Of a stretch of 6,315 nucleotides of DNA, positions 1 to 6,020 are shown one piece after another. The stretch covers positions 1 through 6,315 of the forward strand of contig CAJKNS010000139.1 of assembly GCA_905201305.1 (NCBI GenBank). The letters run 5' to 3'. Source of the DNA: an uncultured Eubacteriales bacterium. Its GTDB lineage: Bacteria > Bacillota > Clostridia > Oscillospirales > Oscillospiraceae. The notes under the pieces are model-generated. The model made no database searches, had not been told where the DNA came from, and saw only the letters and a list, made by a program, of their open reading frames with translations. Every line of letters begins with the position of its first letter. Position 1 is the first letter of the stretch. The translations under genes and the position numbers were made by a program.

Positions 1-1
1 G

Positions 2-157
2 GTCGAGCAGAACGTCAACAATCACATTCTCGCTTCGGATACAGATATTGACGCGGCACGGTACATGAAAATGCACACGCTCAGCATGGATCAGGTCAGG
101 GGTACAAACGGAAAAATCTCGTTTGTGGACGTATTGCAACAGGAAAAGGCGTTGTAA
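2..157 (+). CDS. C-terminal end of an unidentified mobile-element protein (5' partial)
   Basis: An open frame enters from the left edge and ends at TAA 155-157, giving 51 residues that begin VEQNVNNHILASD and end DVLQQEKAL. It is acidic and polar, with no membrane segment or signal. It stops 3 nt before the relaxase ATG, so the two genes are very probably co-transcribed, and the AGGAAAAGG stretch at the end of this gene serves as the relaxase ribosome binding site. In Clostridia conjugative elements, genes directly upstream of MobP3 relaxases often encode accessory proteins of unknown function. That context is my only basis for calling it mobile-element related, and I do not recognise the family. 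Confidence 0.6.
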   Translation, partial: VEQNVNNHILASDTDIDAARYMKMHTLSMDQVRGTNGKISFVDVLQQEKAL

Positions 158-160
158 CGG

Positions 161-937
161 ATGGCAAAGCTGATTCAGAAAAGCGGCTTTCTCAGCAAAA
201 AACGGGCTGGTCGTTATATGAAATATATCGCTACACGTGACGGTGTAGAAATCTTGAATGAGGACGCAGAGGGCATTTATATGCGCTATATTGCTACCCG
301 CCCGCGCGCGAAAAAGCATGAGGGGCATGGACTCTTCGGTGCAGAGCCGCACGTCGATTTGGAAAAGACCATGCAAGAATTGAAAACGCATGAGGGCAAC
401 GTCTGGACAATTATCTATTCTTTGCGCCGCGAGGATGCCGCGCGGCTTGGCTATGATAACGCCGCAAGCTGGCGGGCGCTTCTGCGCTCCAAACAGGCAG
501 ACTTTGCGGAAGCCATGCAAATTCCACCGTCGCAGCTTCGCTGGTATGCAGCATTTCACGACGAGGGTGAGCATCCGCATATCCACATGATGCTCTGGTC
601 AGATGATTCAAAATACGGTTTCCTGCGGAAAGACAGGCTGCTGCATATGCAGTCTGTTCTGACCAATACGATCTACGCGGATGAGCTGAAAGAAATCTAT
701 ATCCAGAAGGATGTGGCATACAAAGAAGTGACTGAAGCGGCGCGGGCAGTCATGCGCGAACTCGTTGATCGCATGGAATCTGTCTCCGAACCGCCTGCAT
801 CCGTCCAGCATATACTGCTGGATATGGATGCTCTCGCCCGGCGTGAGCTTCACCTGCGTCCCGGCGGGCACTGTGTAGGTCCTGCCGTCGCAGTGGACGG
901 TCACATCGGATTCCTTGTCAATGGACTCGACGGTTGA
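161..937 (+). CDS. MobP3/MobL-like conjugative relaxase, internally deleted and with a replaced C-terminus
   Basis: This resembles relaxases that nick oriT and pilot single-stranded DNA during conjugative transfer of Clostridia elements. The start MAKLIQKSGF is typical of the family, and translation is helped by AGGAAAAGG about 11 nt upstream. Two copies of Y-M-K/R-Y-I-A-T-R are seen (residues 19-26 and 40-47), followed by the conserved core (SLRREDAARLGYDNA, residues 87-101) and the metal-binding histidine cluster H133-D-E-G-E-H-P-H-I-H142. From memory, family members carry roughly 70-90 residues between the two YIATR motifs, where this one has 13, so an in-frame internal deletion is likely. 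Homology fades after about residue 207 (base 781). The last 50 or so codons are read antisense through a D-lyxose isomerase fragment and the edge of a recombinase fragment and are not relaxase sequence. Family members are usually well over 400 residues, so this 258-residue product is probably non-functional. Confidence 0.82.
   Translation: MAKLIQKSGFLSKKRAGRYMKYIATRDGVEILNEDAEGIYMRYIATRPRAKKHEGHGLFGAEPHVDLEKTMQELKTHEGNVWTIIYSLRREDAARLGYDNAASWRALLRSKQADFAEAMQIPPSQLRWYAAFHDEGEHPHIHMMLWSDDSKYGFLRKDRLLHMQSVLTNTIYADELKEIYIQKDVAYKEVTEAARAVMRELVDRMESVSEPPASVQHILLDMDALARRELHLRPGGHCVGPAVAVDGHIGFLVNGLDG
214..300 (+). repeat. Imperfect 24-bp direct repeat encoding the two YM(K/R)YIATR motifs
   Basis: Bases 214-237 and 277-300 match at 19 of 24 positions with an exact 63-bp offset (21 codons). 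Both copies encode Y-M-K/R-Y-I-A-T-R of the relaxase. Two such motifs appear normal in this relaxase family from memory, but lying much farther apart, so the short spacing here is the odd part. Confidence 0.6.
800..922 (-). pseudogene. D-lyxose isomerase cupin fragment
   Basis: On the minus strand about 41 codons read IDKESDVTVHCDG, then RTYTVPAGTQVKLTPGESI and HIQQYM. The V-T-V-x-x-D-G-x-x-x-T-V-P-A-G-T-x-x-x-L-x-P-G-E-S-I pattern matches, from memory, the C-terminal cupin part of the D-lyxose isomerase family (Pfam Lyx_isomer), which interconverts D-lyxose with D-xylulose and D-mannose with D-fructose. Only about a fifth of the usual 225 or so residues is present. There is no start codon or ribosome binding site of its own; the segment is open only because it stays in frame with the recombinase piece before it. 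Its function would fit the fructose/pentose operon to the right and its orientation is the same, so it may derive from the distal end of that operon (inference). The left edge, where it meets relaxase sequence, lies somewhere in 782-810. Confidence 0.65.
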
Positions 938-1420
938 TTCGGATTCCAAGGGAAATTCCTTTACTTCCCCGCCGTCAATCGGTATCGGGAAGTTAAAGAC
1001 GATGTTTTTTATCCAGCAACCATCCTTCCTCTTTTCCGGGTACAGATCAATTCTTTCGATAAAAGTTTTCATAAACTCTTTTTCTTCGACCTCCGTTGCG
1101 GAATGGTAAACTTCATCAAAGGCCAGCAGCAGACGGTAGATGTTATCGCCGGAAATCTTCTCCTGACGGATACAGCGAATCTGCTTTTCCACGCCATCAA
1201 TCTCTTCTTCGATTTCCGCTGCAATGACATATTGTTCATCATATCGACGCTGCAAATCAGAAATCTTGCGTTCGTAGTGCGGATCACCAATATCCAAGGT
1301 ATCCATTTGCCGTTCCAGCCGTATTTTTGTCCCCAATACTTGCTTCAACTGCCCACGCATGGCTTCTGCTTGTTTCTCCAGCGCCTCGGTATCTACTGCA
1401 GTCCCTATTTTCTCCTGAAT
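923..1420 (-). pseudogene. Large serine recombinase, C-terminal fragment (DUF4368 type)
   Basis: About 166 codons match the region after the zinc-ribbon in large serine recombinases of Clostridia integrative elements. They hold a long charged coiled-coil-like stretch (IQEKIGTAVDTEALEKQ through LERQMDTLD and YERKISDLQRRYDEQY), then QEKISGDNIYRLLLAFDEVY, EFMKTFIERIDLYPEKRKDG and CWIKNIVFNFPIPIDGGEV, which is the typical C-terminal block. The N-terminal resolvase domain with the catalytic serine and the recombinase DNA-binding domain are absent, as is the end after STVES. The reading frame remains open upstream to 1606, but that upstream part is out-of-frame transketolase sequence. The frame also continues downstream to 608 through isomerase and antisense relaxase sequence. 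No ribosome binding site is evident. It cannot catalyse recombination. It presumably comes from the same class of element as the relaxase, although it lies on the opposite strand. Confidence 0.85.
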
Positions 1421-1649
1421 AAAGTCCAGGCGCAGTGTGTCCTTTGCTGAGAGCGAAGCGGTCACGATCTTCCCATTTAGGATTCTTAGGATCAATACGG
1501 AGCTCCCTAAAATAGAGATATGTAAACAGATCCGCAGCAGAAAGACTTCCGCCCGGATGACCTGACCGGGCCGCATAAGTTGCATCCAGAATGCCCATAC
1601 GCACACGGCAGGCAGTTTTCTTCAGTTCTTTCTTTTCAATATCATTCAT
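1284..1649 (-). pseudogene. Transketolase N-terminal subunit, truncated after residue 78
   Basis: Split transketolases transfer two-carbon units between pentose-phosphate sugars using thiamine diphosphate; this is the start of the cofactor-binding subunit. MNDIEKKELKKTACRVRMGI is followed by the G-H-P-G-G-S motif (H31) and by F-A-L-S-K-G-H (H71), both characteristic. Homology runs to G-L-Y-S at residue 78 (about base 1416). The next 43 residues are an out-of-frame reading of the recombinase fragment and end in a stop at 1284-1286. A normal subunit has about 270-280 residues, so the product would lack most of the fold. The start is secure: GAGGAG lies about 9 nt upstream, and the ATG overlaps the ribokinase TGA as ATGA, which implies translational coupling. 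An intact copy, and the partner C-terminal subunit, would be expected downstream in an undisturbed locus. Confidence 0.88.
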
Positions 1650-2566
1650 TTATCTTTCTCCTCACCGTCAATGCATCTGCTTTCGCCCAACTGGGCTGCA
1701 ACCTCACTGCGCCAGGGAATTGAAGGTACCGCCCCGGCACGGCTGACTGCAATTGCCGAGGCTTTGGCACTCATTTGCAGAATTTCCGGGATAGGCATTC
1801 CCTCAGTCAATCCAGCCAGAAAATATCCTGTAAAGGTATCCCCTGCAGCAGTCGTGTCTACAGCCTTCACCGGGAACACAGGCTGACGAATCATTTGATC
1901 TTCATCTGCATAAATAGACCCATCCATACCCAATGTCAGCATAATCCGGGTCTTGGGGAACCGTGCCCGAAGGGCAGCGAGGACGCCCTCCGGGTCGGTT
2001 TTCCCCGTGACCTGGCCACCTTCTACTTCGTTAAGAAGGAAAATGGAAATTTTATTGAGGTCCACTGCTTCCAGGTCCTCATTATAGGGAGAAGGATTCA
2101 ATGCAATCTGCATTCCCTTCTCGTAGGCTTTATTCACAATATAGGGAAGGAGATTCACCTCATTCTGCAGAAGCAGTACATCCCCCCTGTTAAAATAACT
2201 CAGGACCTCATCCACATACTGTTCTGTGAGCATCCGGTTGGCACCACCGAACAGCAGAATACTGTTCTGCGCATTTTTATCAAGCTGGATGATCGTATGC
2301 CCTGTGGGCGCATCTACTGTCTTGATAAAATCGACATGGACTCCGTATTCATGGCAGGCCTCCAGAAAAGCGCCGCCCTCCGGGCCAATGAGGCCCGCAT
2401 GGTATACCTCTACACCGGCCTTTGCCAGTGCGCAGGACTGATTCATGCCCTTACCACCCAGAAATACATGGCGCTCTCCCGTTGCTTCCGTTTCGCCGGG
2501 GCATACCATATGGTCCACCTGATACACATAATCCAGATTCATGGAGCCGATATTCAGAACTTTCAT
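1646..2566 (-). CDS. Ribokinase-like PfkB carbohydrate kinase
   Basis: A 306-residue cytoplasmic sugar kinase of the ribokinase/PfkB fold, which transfers phosphate from ATP to a sugar hydroxyl. Visible motifs are G7-S-M-N-L-D12 (sugar-binding N and D as in ribokinase), G37-G-K-G-M-N-Q (PfkB signature 1), L-L-N-E around residues 177-180, and the anion-hole and catalytic-base motif D237-T-T-A-A-G-D243 followed by TFTGYF (signature 2). The G-G-K-G-x-N-Q form and overall length favour ribokinase or a close relative (ribose, deoxyribose or another pentose), but the substrate is not proven. I chose the ATG at 2566 rather than the in-frame ATG at 2632. The later one has AAGGAGA 8 nt upstream and starts at the conserved beta strand MKVLNIGS, whereas the extension would read through a terminator hairpin. 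The gene overlaps the following transketolase by 4 nt. Confidence 0.85.
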   Translation of the reverse strand: MKVLNIGSMNLDYVYQVDHMVCPGETEATGERHVFLGGKGMNQSCALAKAGVEVYHAGLIGPEGGAFLEACHEYGVHVDFIKTVDAPTGHTIIQLDKNAQNSILLFGGANRMLTEQYVDEVLSYFNRGDVLLLQNEVNLLPYIVNKAYEKGMQIALNPSPYNEDLEAVDLNKISIFLLNEVEGGQVTGKTDPEGVLAALRARFPKTRIMLTLGMDGSIYADEDQMIRQPVFPVKAVDTTAAGDTFTGYFLAGLTEGMPIPEILQMSAKASAIAVSRAGAVPSIPWRSEVAAQLGESRCIDGEEKDK

Positions 2567-2593
2567 CGTATAATCTCCTTTTTCAGCATAAAA

Positions 2594-2627
2594 AATGCCC
2601 TCTGTTCCAGCAGGAGCAGAGGGCATT
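2594..2627 (-). terminator. Intrinsic terminator between the GH32 and ribokinase genes
   Basis: Read on the minus strand, AATGCCCTCTG pairs perfectly with CAGAGGGCATT (11-bp stem, 12-nt loop CTCCTGCTGGAA). The descending arm runs directly into a TTTTTT tract. It sits 10 nt after the GH32 stop and about 15 nt before the ribokinase ribosome binding site. No T-tract follows on the plus strand, so it acts on operon transcription only. It should reduce read-through into the ribokinase and transketolase genes; whether read-through is regulated cannot be seen. Confidence 0.85.
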
Positions 2628-2636
2628 GACAACTTC

Positions 2637-4163
2637 TTACCAGGAAATAACCTTGTCCATACCGTAAGTATTAAACTCTGTCAAGGCAGTCCGGCCACCC
2701 AGAGAAGTGACGGACAGCCTGGTCTCTCCCTCTGCAGAGAACACATTGTTGGTCATAACCGTGCGCCCGTCATCCGCAAAGATCTCCATGGAGCAGCTGT
2801 CCAGGAAAGCATGAATACAGACCCTGTTCTCTCCGGCAGATTCAAAGTTACAGCGGCGGACACCATTCTCAATATTACCGGCTCTGCTTCGATCAAACAC
2901 CAGTTCACCGGCCTTACGGTCCAGGATAAACCGGGTGGAATTTTCGCCTACCTGGCGCAGTTCAAAGACCACCTGAGAAACGGAAGGCTCCATCTCCAGC
3001 TCCACTTCAATTTCGCAGTGAACGTTATCTGCTCCTGCATCATAGAAGAAAGGTACACCGTTTTCCAGGATCTGGCCCGCATAGTTACGAACGCAGTCAG
3101 TTCTCAGGGACTTGACCTCCTGAGCAGGCTCAAATTTCAGCTTGCCATCCGGGCAAAGGGTCAAAACTCTTGGAAGGCTGATGCTACCGGCCCAACCGTC
3201 CTCACTGGTATCGTACTTCAGATGATTCCAGGGCATGAAGGGCCAGGAGCCGATCCAGCCAAACATCAGAGTACGTCCGGTGTGATCGGTGAAAACCTGG
3301 GGGGCATAGTAATCATAGCCCCAATCCACTTCGCCCATGACGTTCCAGTTAAATTTGCCGATATCATAGTTGAATTTACCTGTCAGATAAATTGTCTTTC
3401 TTTGAGGCATGCCCATGGGAGAATAGATCAGCACAAAGGTGTCGTCATCCATGGGGAAGAAATTGGGGCACTCCAGCATGGTGCCCAGCTCGCCCCGGCT
3501 TTCCACCAGATCATTGACAAACTCCCAGTGGATCAGGTCCTGGGATCGATGCAGGAACACACGGCCATAACCGTTCTTCGCATAGGTGGATTCATCCAGC
3601 AGCGCACTGGCGCCCCGGGTACCGCCGGTGACCATATAGTACCAGTCGCCGTGCTTCCAGACCTTGGGGTCCCGGAAGTCGTGGGGATTGGTGCCCTCGG
3701 GGGCCTTGGGAATGATGGGGTTGTGCTCGGACTTTACGAAATGGACTCCATCTTTGGAGGTAGCCATGCACTGGACCTGCCGGGCTTCGCTGCAGCCGGT
3801 GTAGAAAACCTTGATCTCGTTGTCCTCATAGATGGCGCTGCCGGTAAAAATACCGCCGCCTGTCCAACCGTCATAGTCCTCGCTGGGAGCAATGCCTTCC
3901 TCAGGCTTTTCCCAATGGATCATATCACGGCTGGTGCTGTGGCCCCAGAACATCTGACCCCAGGTGCCCTTGTAGGGCTGATGCTGGCAGAACATATGGT
4001 AGGTGCCATCAGCGCAGACCAGGCCACAGGGGTCATTGATCCAGCCGGTGGGCATCATGAAATGGTAATGCTCTCTCCACTTGGAAGTGCGGACATGGGG
4101 GTTATGCTCCTCCATAAATTGATTGACGTCGTTCAGAACCTTCTGATGGGTTTCATAGCTCAT
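2637..4163 (-). CDS. GH32 beta-fructosidase (sucrose/sucrose-6-phosphate hydrolase-like)
   Basis: A 508-residue glycoside hydrolase family 32 enzyme that releases fructose from sucrose, sucrose-6-phosphate or short fructans. The N-terminal five-bladed propeller carries all three catalytic acids: nucleophile D44 in W41-I-N-D-P-C-G47, the stabiliser D165 in F-R-D-P166, and acid/base E231 in E-C-P233. Also present are M-F-W-G-H-S-T-S-R-D (71-80), part of the conserved WGH region, and I-F-T-G-S-A (105-110). The C-terminal beta-sandwich is recognisable from SCSMEIFADDGRTVMTNNVF. There is no signal peptide, so it acts in the cytoplasm and its substrate must be imported. The residue after N-D-P is Cys where most family members have Asn, an unusual change next to the nucleophile. 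The gene starts 3 nt after the upstream PfkB gene, and its GAGG ribosome binding site lies inside the last codons of that gene. Phosphorylated versus free substrate cannot be decided, and no PTS gene is in view. Confidence 0.93.
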   Translation of the reverse strand: MSYETHQKVLNDVNQFMEEHNPHVRTSKWREHYHFMMPTGWINDPCGLVCADGTYHMFCQHQPYKGTWGQMFWGHSTSRDMIHWEKPEEGIAPSEDYDGWTGGGIFTGSAIYEDNEIKVFYTGCSEARQVQCMATSKDGVHFVKSEHNPIIPKAPEGTNPHDFRDPKVWKHGDWYYMVTGGTRGASALLDESTYAKNGYGRVFLHRSQDLIHWEFVNDLVESRGELGTMLECPNFFPMDDDTFVLIYSPMGMPQRKTIYLTGKFNYDIGKFNWNVMGEVDWGYDYYAPQVFTDHTGRTLMFGWIGSWPFMPWNHLKYDTSEDGWAGSISLPRVLTLCPDGKLKFEPAQEVKSLRTDCVRNYAGQILENGVPFFYDAGADNVHCEIEVELEMEPSVSQVVFELRQVGENSTRFILDRKAGELVFDRSRAGNIENGVRRCNFESAGENRVCIHAFLDSCSMEIFADDGRTVMTNNVFSAEGETRLSVTSLGGRTALTEFNTYGMDKVISW

Positions 4164-4166
4164 AGT

Positions 4167-5093
4167 TTATACCTCATCCGTAACTTTCTCTATAATATCT
4201 TGGATATTGCCCAGCTCCACATGGGCCCCCAGATGTTCGACCGCTCTGCCGCCAGTATAATTACCGACTCTACAGCAGAGCTCCTTGGTACCTCCGCAGG
4301 TCATTGCCGCCAGAAAACCTGAAACAAAGGCATCACCGGCCCCAGTGGTATCCACACAGCAGGCTGGGAAGGCCGGGATAAGGGAAAGAGTGCCTTCCTT
4401 CAGGAAAGCAGAACCCTTCGCTCCCATTTTCATGCAAACTGTATTGATTTTTTTGTCCGCCAGAGCCCTCAGGCAGTCCTCTGGCTCCCGGCAGCCTGTC
4501 ATGTTCTGTGCCTCCCGGATGCTGGGGAGGAACAGATCCAGATACGGAAAGGCCTGTTCCATGCGGGACAGAGTTTCCTCATCCACCTCTCCAGTGACAT
4601 CCAGGGCCGTAATAAGGCCCAACCTCTTAGCTCTCGCCAGGAGACCTGCCAGATTGCCCCGATCAAACTGGGGGAGATCTCCGATGCTGCCAATATAGAG
4701 TACATCAAAGTTCTCAAGAATTGCATCTGTTACATCTTCCGGGCTCAGCTGATGACAGGCTCCTTTCTTTGAAAGAAAGCAGCGATCTCCATTTTCAGAA
4801 ATCAGCACAGCCGTCCGGGAGGTTTCTCTGCCTCTTGTCAGAATCTGATCGGTATCCAGGCCCTTCTGTACCAGATAATCCAGGATGAACTTTCCGTAAA
4901 AGTCATCTCCCACTGCACTGAGCAGGGTGGCGTCTGCCCCCAAGCCCTGCAGATTCACCGCTACATTGCAGGCGTCGCCGCCCACCTTCAGATCCACGGA
5001 TTCCGCAGTGCATGTATCCATTTTCAGGACTTCTGCGCTGACAGGCTTAACCAGCACATCGCAGACCATCAGGCCAACACACAGAACTTTCAT
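4167..5093 (-). CDS. PfkB-family sugar kinase (fructokinase-like)
   Basis: A 308-residue ATP-dependent carbohydrate kinase with the PfkB fold. The start MKVLCVGLMVCDVLV forms the first strand with D12 in the sugar-binding position. G38-G-D-A-C-N43-V-A is signature 1, and D248-T-T-G-A-G-D254-A-F-V-S-G-F is signature 2, with D254 the expected catalytic base. It differs clearly from the second PfkB kinase of the operon (GGDACN versus GGKGMN, DTTGAGD versus DTTAAGD), so the two are not a recent duplication and probably act on different sugars. Its position between a ketose-bisphosphate aldolase and a fructose-releasing GH32 suggests phosphorylation of fructose or a fructose phosphate (inference). 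It is unusually cysteine-rich for a kinase of this size. The ribosome binding site GGAAAGGAAA lies about 9 nt before the ATG, and the gap to the aldolase gene is 21 nt. Confidence 0.88.
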   Translation of the reverse strand: MKVLCVGLMVCDVLVKPVSAEVLKMDTCTAESVDLKVGGDACNVAVNLQGLGADATLLSAVGDDFYGKFILDYLVQKGLDTDQILTRGRETSRTAVLISENGDRCFLSKKGACHQLSPEDVTDAILENFDVLYIGSIGDLPQFDRGNLAGLLARAKRLGLITALDVTGEVDEETLSRMEQAFPYLDLFLPSIREAQNMTGCREPEDCLRALADKKINTVCMKMGAKGSAFLKEGTLSLIPAFPACCVDTTGAGDAFVSGFLAAMTCGGTKELCCRVGNYTGGRAVEHLGAHVELGNIQDIIEKVTDEV

Positions 5094-5114
5094 AGGTGGT
5101 TTCCTTTCCCTGGC

Positions 5115-5975
5115 TTACTTCTCTCTGTAGACCACGTTATCGGGATTGAACAGTCTCATCTTCTTCTCGACCAGAGCTTCGCCGGCCATCATGCCCTCGC
5201 GAAACAGGGCCCATACATTGTACTTGAAGCCGTCCTCAGTCTGAGCAGCGCTCATGCGCTTGCCAAAGGCTGCAATGAGCTCAGTGCAGATGTTGACCTT
5301 GGCAATACCGTTGCGGACAGCCTCCTGGACCTTGTCCTCAGGGGTGCCGGAGCCACCATGGAGCACCAGGGGGATGTCCACAATCTTAGCGATCTCCTTC
5401 AGACGCTCAATGTTGATCTTGGGCGTCTCGGTATAGAAGCCGTGGGCAGTACCGATGGCAACAGCCAGGCAGTCAACGCCGGTACGCTTTACAAACTCTC
5501 TTGCCTGCTCGGGATTGGTCTGCAGGTCCATACCCTCAATGAGGCCTTCGTTGCCGGACAGAGTCCCCAGCTCAGCCTCGGTGGAAGCACCGTACTTGGC
5601 AGCCATCTCCACAACGGATCTGGTCAGAGCGATGTTCTCTTCAAAGGGCTTGGCAGAAGCATCGATCATGACAGAAGTGAAGTTTGCATCCAGAGCCTTC
5701 TTGACCTCTTCATAGGTCTCGGCATGATCCAGGTGGAGGGCAATAGGTACATTGGGATAGAGCTCTGCCATCATATCTGCAATGCGTCTGGCGTTCACAT
5801 AGCCGTCCATATAGTCTCCCTCAAAGTGGCCCACCTGCAGGATCACAGGCATCCCCAAGCGGTCGGCAGTCTCCACAATAGCCTTGGCGGAATCATAGGA
5901 CCAGAACTCAAATGCGCCTACTGCGTAGCCTCTTTTTCTGGCCTCGATGAGCATTTCTTTCATAGTAACTAACAT
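5115..5975 (-). CDS. Class II (zinc) ketose-bisphosphate aldolase
   Basis: A 286-residue class II aldolase of the fructose-/tagatose-bisphosphate group (FbaA/GatY/IolJ relatives), which cleaves a ketose phosphate to dihydroxyacetone phosphate and an aldehyde. Seen directly are H81-L-D83-H84 (D83 the expected proton donor, H84 a zinc ligand), E133-A-E135-L-G, I-G-T-A-H178-G-F-Y (zinc ligand), L-H206-G-G-S-G-T-P (zinc ligand and phosphate loop) and K-V-N-I-C-T-E-L. The N-terminal substrate loop reads G-A-F-E-F-W-S, where most relatives have G-A-F-N-x-x-N, and H-L-D-H is followed by A-E rather than G, so substrate preference may differ from fructose-1,6-bisphosphate. AAGGAGAG lies 6 nt before the chosen ATG at 5975; an in-frame ATG four codons later has no better site. 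The gene follows the ABC permease by 45 nt and precedes the PfkB kinase by 21 nt. Confidence 0.92.
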   Translation of the reverse strand: MLVTMKEMLIEARKRGYAVGAFEFWSYDSAKAIVETADRLGMPVILQVGHFEGDYMDGYVNARRIADMMAELYPNVPIALHLDHAETYEEVKKALDANFTSVMIDASAKPFEENIALTRSVVEMAAKYGASTEAELGTLSGNEGLIEGMDLQTNPEQAREFVKRTGVDCLAVAIGTAHGFYTETPKINIERLKEIAKIVDIPLVLHGGSGTPEDKVQEAVRNGIAKVNICTELIAAFGKRMSAAQTEDGFKYNVWALFREGMMAGEALVEKKMRLFNPDNVVYREK

Positions 5976-5989
5976 AATGGTCTCTCCTT

Positions 5990-6018
5990 ATTATAAAATT
6001 GATTTGATAGGTGGTCAG
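5990..6018 (-). promoter_or_regulatory. Possible weak internal promoter before the aldolase gene
   Basis: On the minus strand the permease-aldolase gap holds CTGACC (4 of 6 matches to the -35 consensus), a 17-nt spacer and a perfect TATAAT. Against it, transcription starting 6-8 nt after TATAAT would begin inside the aldolase ribosome binding site. The gap is AT-rich, so chance is a real alternative. Confidence 0.2.
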
Positions 6019-6020
6019 GT

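Noticed and set aside
803..817. Short inverted repeat CAGCA / TGCTG with a 5-nt loop near the relaxase joint, considered as an attachment-site core.
   Set aside because: Only 5 bp per arm and no second copy or matching junction was seen, so it could easily be chance.
608..1606. A single 332-residue minus-strand protein.
   Set aside because: It is one uninterrupted frame by chance. Residues 1-62 are out-of-frame transketolase sequence, about 63-228 recombinase, about 229-269 lyxose isomerase, and the rest antisense relaxase. It is not one gene.
2567..2632. N-terminal extension of the ribokinase from the ATG at 2632.
   Set aside because: The extension would translate the terminator hairpin and ribosome binding site region, and the ATG at 2566 has an AAGGAGA site and begins at the conserved first strand.
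2595..4322. A 575-codon plus-strand open frame lying antisense to the GH32 gene and into the PfkB gene.
   Set aside because: It follows the codon pattern of the minus-strand genes, shows no recognisable domain, and its start lies inside the terminator hairpin. The opposite strand carries GH32 with all its catalytic motifs.
5358..5972. A 204-codon plus-strand open frame antisense to the aldolase.
   Set aside because: No recognisable motifs; it mirrors the aldolase coding sequence, which has all zinc-ligand motifs.
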